Assembly (NCBI GenBank): GCA_902388495.1
Contig: CABMPP010000002.1
Span: forward strand, 220,086-284,085
Direction: 5' to 3'
DNA from: an uncultured Bacteroides sp.
Lineage (GTDB): Bacteria > Bacteroidota > Bacteroidia > Bacteroidales > Bacteroidaceae
Length of the DNA stretch: 64,000 nt
Under the pieces are notes generated by a model. It made no database searches and was not told where the DNA came from. It saw only the letters and a program-made list of their open reading frames with translations. A program made the translations under genes and the position numbers. This document shows positions 62,582 through 64,000 of the stretch, piece after piece. Position 1 is the first letter of the stretch. Every line of letters begins with the position of its first letter.

Positions 62582-63045
62582 ATACACTCATACATCTCTT
62601 GATAGACTGGGGATATTGGGGCATGTTTGTCTCCGCGTTGCTGGCCGGCAGCGTCATCCCGTTCAGCTCCGAACTGGTGCTGGTAGGGTTGATACAGTTG
62701 GGGTTGAACCCGGCAGGCTGTGTGATGGCCGCCACGGTGGGCAATGTGATGGGTGGCATGACATGCTACTACATGGGTCACCTGGGCCGCGTGGACTGGA
62801 TAGAGAAATATTTCAATGTAAAGAAGGAAAAGATAGACAAGATGCAACGCTTCCTCCAGGGCAAGGGTGCACTGATGGCTTTCTTCGCCTTTCTGCCCAT
62901 CATCGGCAGTGTTATCTCCATTGCGCTGGGCTTCATGCGCAGCAACGTGTGGTTGACGGTGACGTCGATGTTCGCAGGAAAGCTGATACGATACATCGTG
63001 ATAGTGCTGGCCATGCAAGGGGCGATTTCGATGATTGGCTCGTAA
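62566..63045 (+). CDS. YqaA/DedA-family (VTT domain) membrane protein
   Basis: 159 residues, short for DedA and right for the YqaA subgroup. Four or five transmembrane segments: GYWGMFVSALLAGSVIPFSSELVLVG, then NVMGGMTCYYMGHLGRV, FFAFLPIIGSVISIALGFM and KLIRYIVIVLAMQG. The S/G-x-IPxxSE and F-x-P-x2-G patterns belong to the VTT/SNARE-associated fold, whose members translocate or flip lipids. Role inferred from family. It overlaps the preceding membrane-protein gene. Six bases after its stop comes a palindromic repeat array. Confidence 0.85.
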   Translation: MDAFVDTLIHLLIDWGYWGMFVSALLAGSVIPFSSELVLVGLIQLGLNPAGCVMAATVGNVMGGMTCYYMGHLGRVDWIEKYFNVKKEKIDKMQRFLQGKGALMAFFAFLPIIGSVISIALGFMRSNVWLTVTSMFAGKLIRYIVIVLAMQGAISMIGS

Positions 63046-63051
63046 GGAGTT

Positions 63052-63159
63052 GACAGACACTTGTGTCTGTCCTGACAGACGCCAGTGTTTGAGCCGACAG
63101 ACACCAGTGTCTGTCGTGACAGAGGCCAGTGTCTGAGAAGACAAAGACCAGTGTTCAAC
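63052..63159 (+). repeat. Array of 20-bp palindromes at exact 22-bp period (array 2)
   Basis: Five units start at 63052, 63074, 63096, 63118 and 63140, each 20 bp plus a 2-base spacer. The first and third are nearly perfect palindromes (GACAGACACTTGTGTCTGTC; GACAGACACCAGTGTCTGTC). Later units diverge. The array lies between the yqaA-like and mnmD genes, 24 bases before the mnmD start, and matches array 1 at 41189-41334 in unit, period and orientation relative to transcription. Confidence 0.9.
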
Positions 63160-63182
63160 AAACGAGATATAAACAACTGTAA

Positions 63183-63848
63183 ATGAAACGTATAATAGAG
63201 ACAACCGAAGACGGAAGCGCAACACTGTTTGTGCCGGAACTGAATGAGCATTATCATTCGGTGAAAGGGGCACGTACGGAGTCGCAACATATCTTCATCG
63301 ACATGGGGTTGAAGGCAAGCACTGCCCCGGCACCGCATGTTCTCGAAATAGGCTTCGGCACGGGACTGAATGCGCTGCTTACGCTGGAAACAGCCGAGGC
63401 GGAGCATCGGCATGTCCATTATACCGGTATCGAGCTTTATCCGCTGGCATGGCGAGAGGTGGATGCGCTGCACTACAGCGATCATCCGCTGTTCCAGGCA
63501 TTGCACCGGGCACCGTGGATGGAGGATGTTGCCCTCACTCCTTACTTCACGTTGCAAAAAGTGCAGGCAGATGTACAAACAATAGACAGCAGCCGCTTGT
63601 TAATGATTAATAAATCTCCGTTCGACGTTGTCTATTTCGATGCCTTTGCACCCGAGAAGCAACCGGGGATGTGGGAGGAAGATATTTTCCGGACTCTCCA
63701 CGCTGCAATGAGCATCGGCGGAGTGCTGACTACCTACTGTGCCAAAGGAGTGGTGCGCCGCATACTGCAAGCCGTAGGTTTCAGGGTAGAACGGCTCCCC
63801 GGCCCTCCGGGAGGAAAACGGGAGATACTGAGGGCGAGGAAAGAATGA
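63183..63848 (+). CDS. mnmD: tRNA 5-methylaminomethyl-2-thiouridine methyltransferase MnmD
   Basis: 221 residues, equal to the methyltransferase half of E. coli MnmC and without the FAD domain. It starts MKRIIETTEDGSATLFVPEL, with HYHSVKGARTESQHIFIDMGL, the SAM site VLEIGFGTGLNALLTLETAE, ELYPLAWREVDAL and DVVYFDAFAPEKQPGMWEEDIF. It finishes mnm5s2U34 by methylating the wobble aminomethyl group. It stands downstream of the palindrome array. The C-terminus (GKREILRARKE) is typical. Confidence 0.94.
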   Translation: MKRIIETTEDGSATLFVPELNEHYHSVKGARTESQHIFIDMGLKASTAPAPHVLEIGFGTGLNALLTLETAEAEHRHVHYTGIELYPLAWREVDALHYSDHPLFQALHRAPWMEDVALTPYFTLQKVQADVQTIDSSRLLMINKSPFDVVYFDAFAPEKQPGMWEEDIFRTLHAAMSIGGVLTTYCAKGVVRRILQAVGFRVERLPGPPGGKREILRARKE

Positions 63849-63883
63849 AAAATAAAGGTTTCCATTCGGATTACTTGCGCAGC

Positions 63884-63999
63884 AAGCCTGAAGGGCTTTC
63901 AGCTACTTAGTGCAGCAAAGCCTGAAAGGCTTTTATCTATTAGCCCAGGGCAACGCCCTGGGTTTAAGAACGCCCCTTCACTTTACGCCCTGAAAGGGC
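63884..63999. repeat. Cluster of short REP-like palindromes at window end
   Basis: Successive palindromes: AAGCCTGAAGGGCTTT (63884-63899), AAAGCCTGAAAGGCTTTT (63917-63934), CCCAGGGCAACGCCCTGGG (63944-63962) and GCCCTGAAAGGGC (63987-63999). The cluster may continue beyond the window. Motifs of this kind are dispersed repeats in Bacteroidetes intergenic DNA (recalled, not checked). Confidence 0.7.
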
Positions 64000-64000
64000 A

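Overview
The window is chromosomal DNA of a gut Bacteroides species or very close relative. The evidence is a SusC/SusD pair with glycoside hydrolases, fimbrillin/DUF5119/DUF3575 genes, DUF3108 and DUF6377 families, many lipoproteins with late lipoboxes, and promoters of the Bacteroides type (TTTG, about 20 bases, TAnnTTTG, often just upstream of starts). No rRNA, tRNA, CRISPR array, intact transposase gene or phage module was seen.

Layout. 1-9 kb: end of cysS, a patatin/barrel lipase, a GH88-sulfatase pair for sulfated uronic-acid oligosaccharides, a hotdog thioesterase, and two envelope proteins. 9-16 kb: a tripartite RND efflux operon that continues into an lpxA-like gene, behind a palindromic operator. 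16-22 kb: a membrane acyltransferase, an orphan ORF with a long structured leader, an AraC regulator, and a three-gene fimbria-like operon. 22-37 kb: a candidate small RNA, a glycerophosphodiesterase, a SusR-like membrane regulator, a LruC-domain lipoprotein, and a polysaccharide utilization locus (DUF5004 lipoprotein, duplicated surface protein, SusC, SusD, GH71/99-like, inverting-type GH97). It probably targets an alpha-linked glucan. 37-40 kb: an exported cupin resembling D-lyxose isomerase, an iron-type alcohol dehydrogenase and an AraC regulator.

40-50 kb: dprA, a thioesterase and a U32 protein, divergent from a dihydrouridine synthase; then an AT-rich insert with an AlbA_2 ATP-binding protein, inverted repeats and a DUF4143 ATPase; then a CDF transporter, epimerase and PAP2 operon. 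50-64 kb: RNase R, a flavin/PNPOx-like protein, a MITE-like element, divergent cysK and cysE, an RNA methyltransferase with an Arg/Glu-rich tail, an ORF6N protein, a DPP4-type peptidase, purD, two membrane proteins, mnmD and dispersed palindromic repeats.

Most notable observations: (1) the ORF6N gene carries the same operator-like palindrome, TAAGGT-N11-ACCTTA, just upstream of its start and again inside its coding region; (2) two arrays, 22 kb apart, of a 20-bp palindrome repeated at an exact 22-bp period, each lying between co-directional genes in the same orientation relative to transcription; (3) a 237-bp MITE-like element with terminal inverted repeats and a 5-bp target duplication; (4) a GH97 whose key glutamates match SusB spacing exactly, paired with a GH71/99-like enzyme. 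All family assignments come from reading motifs and have not been checked by database search.
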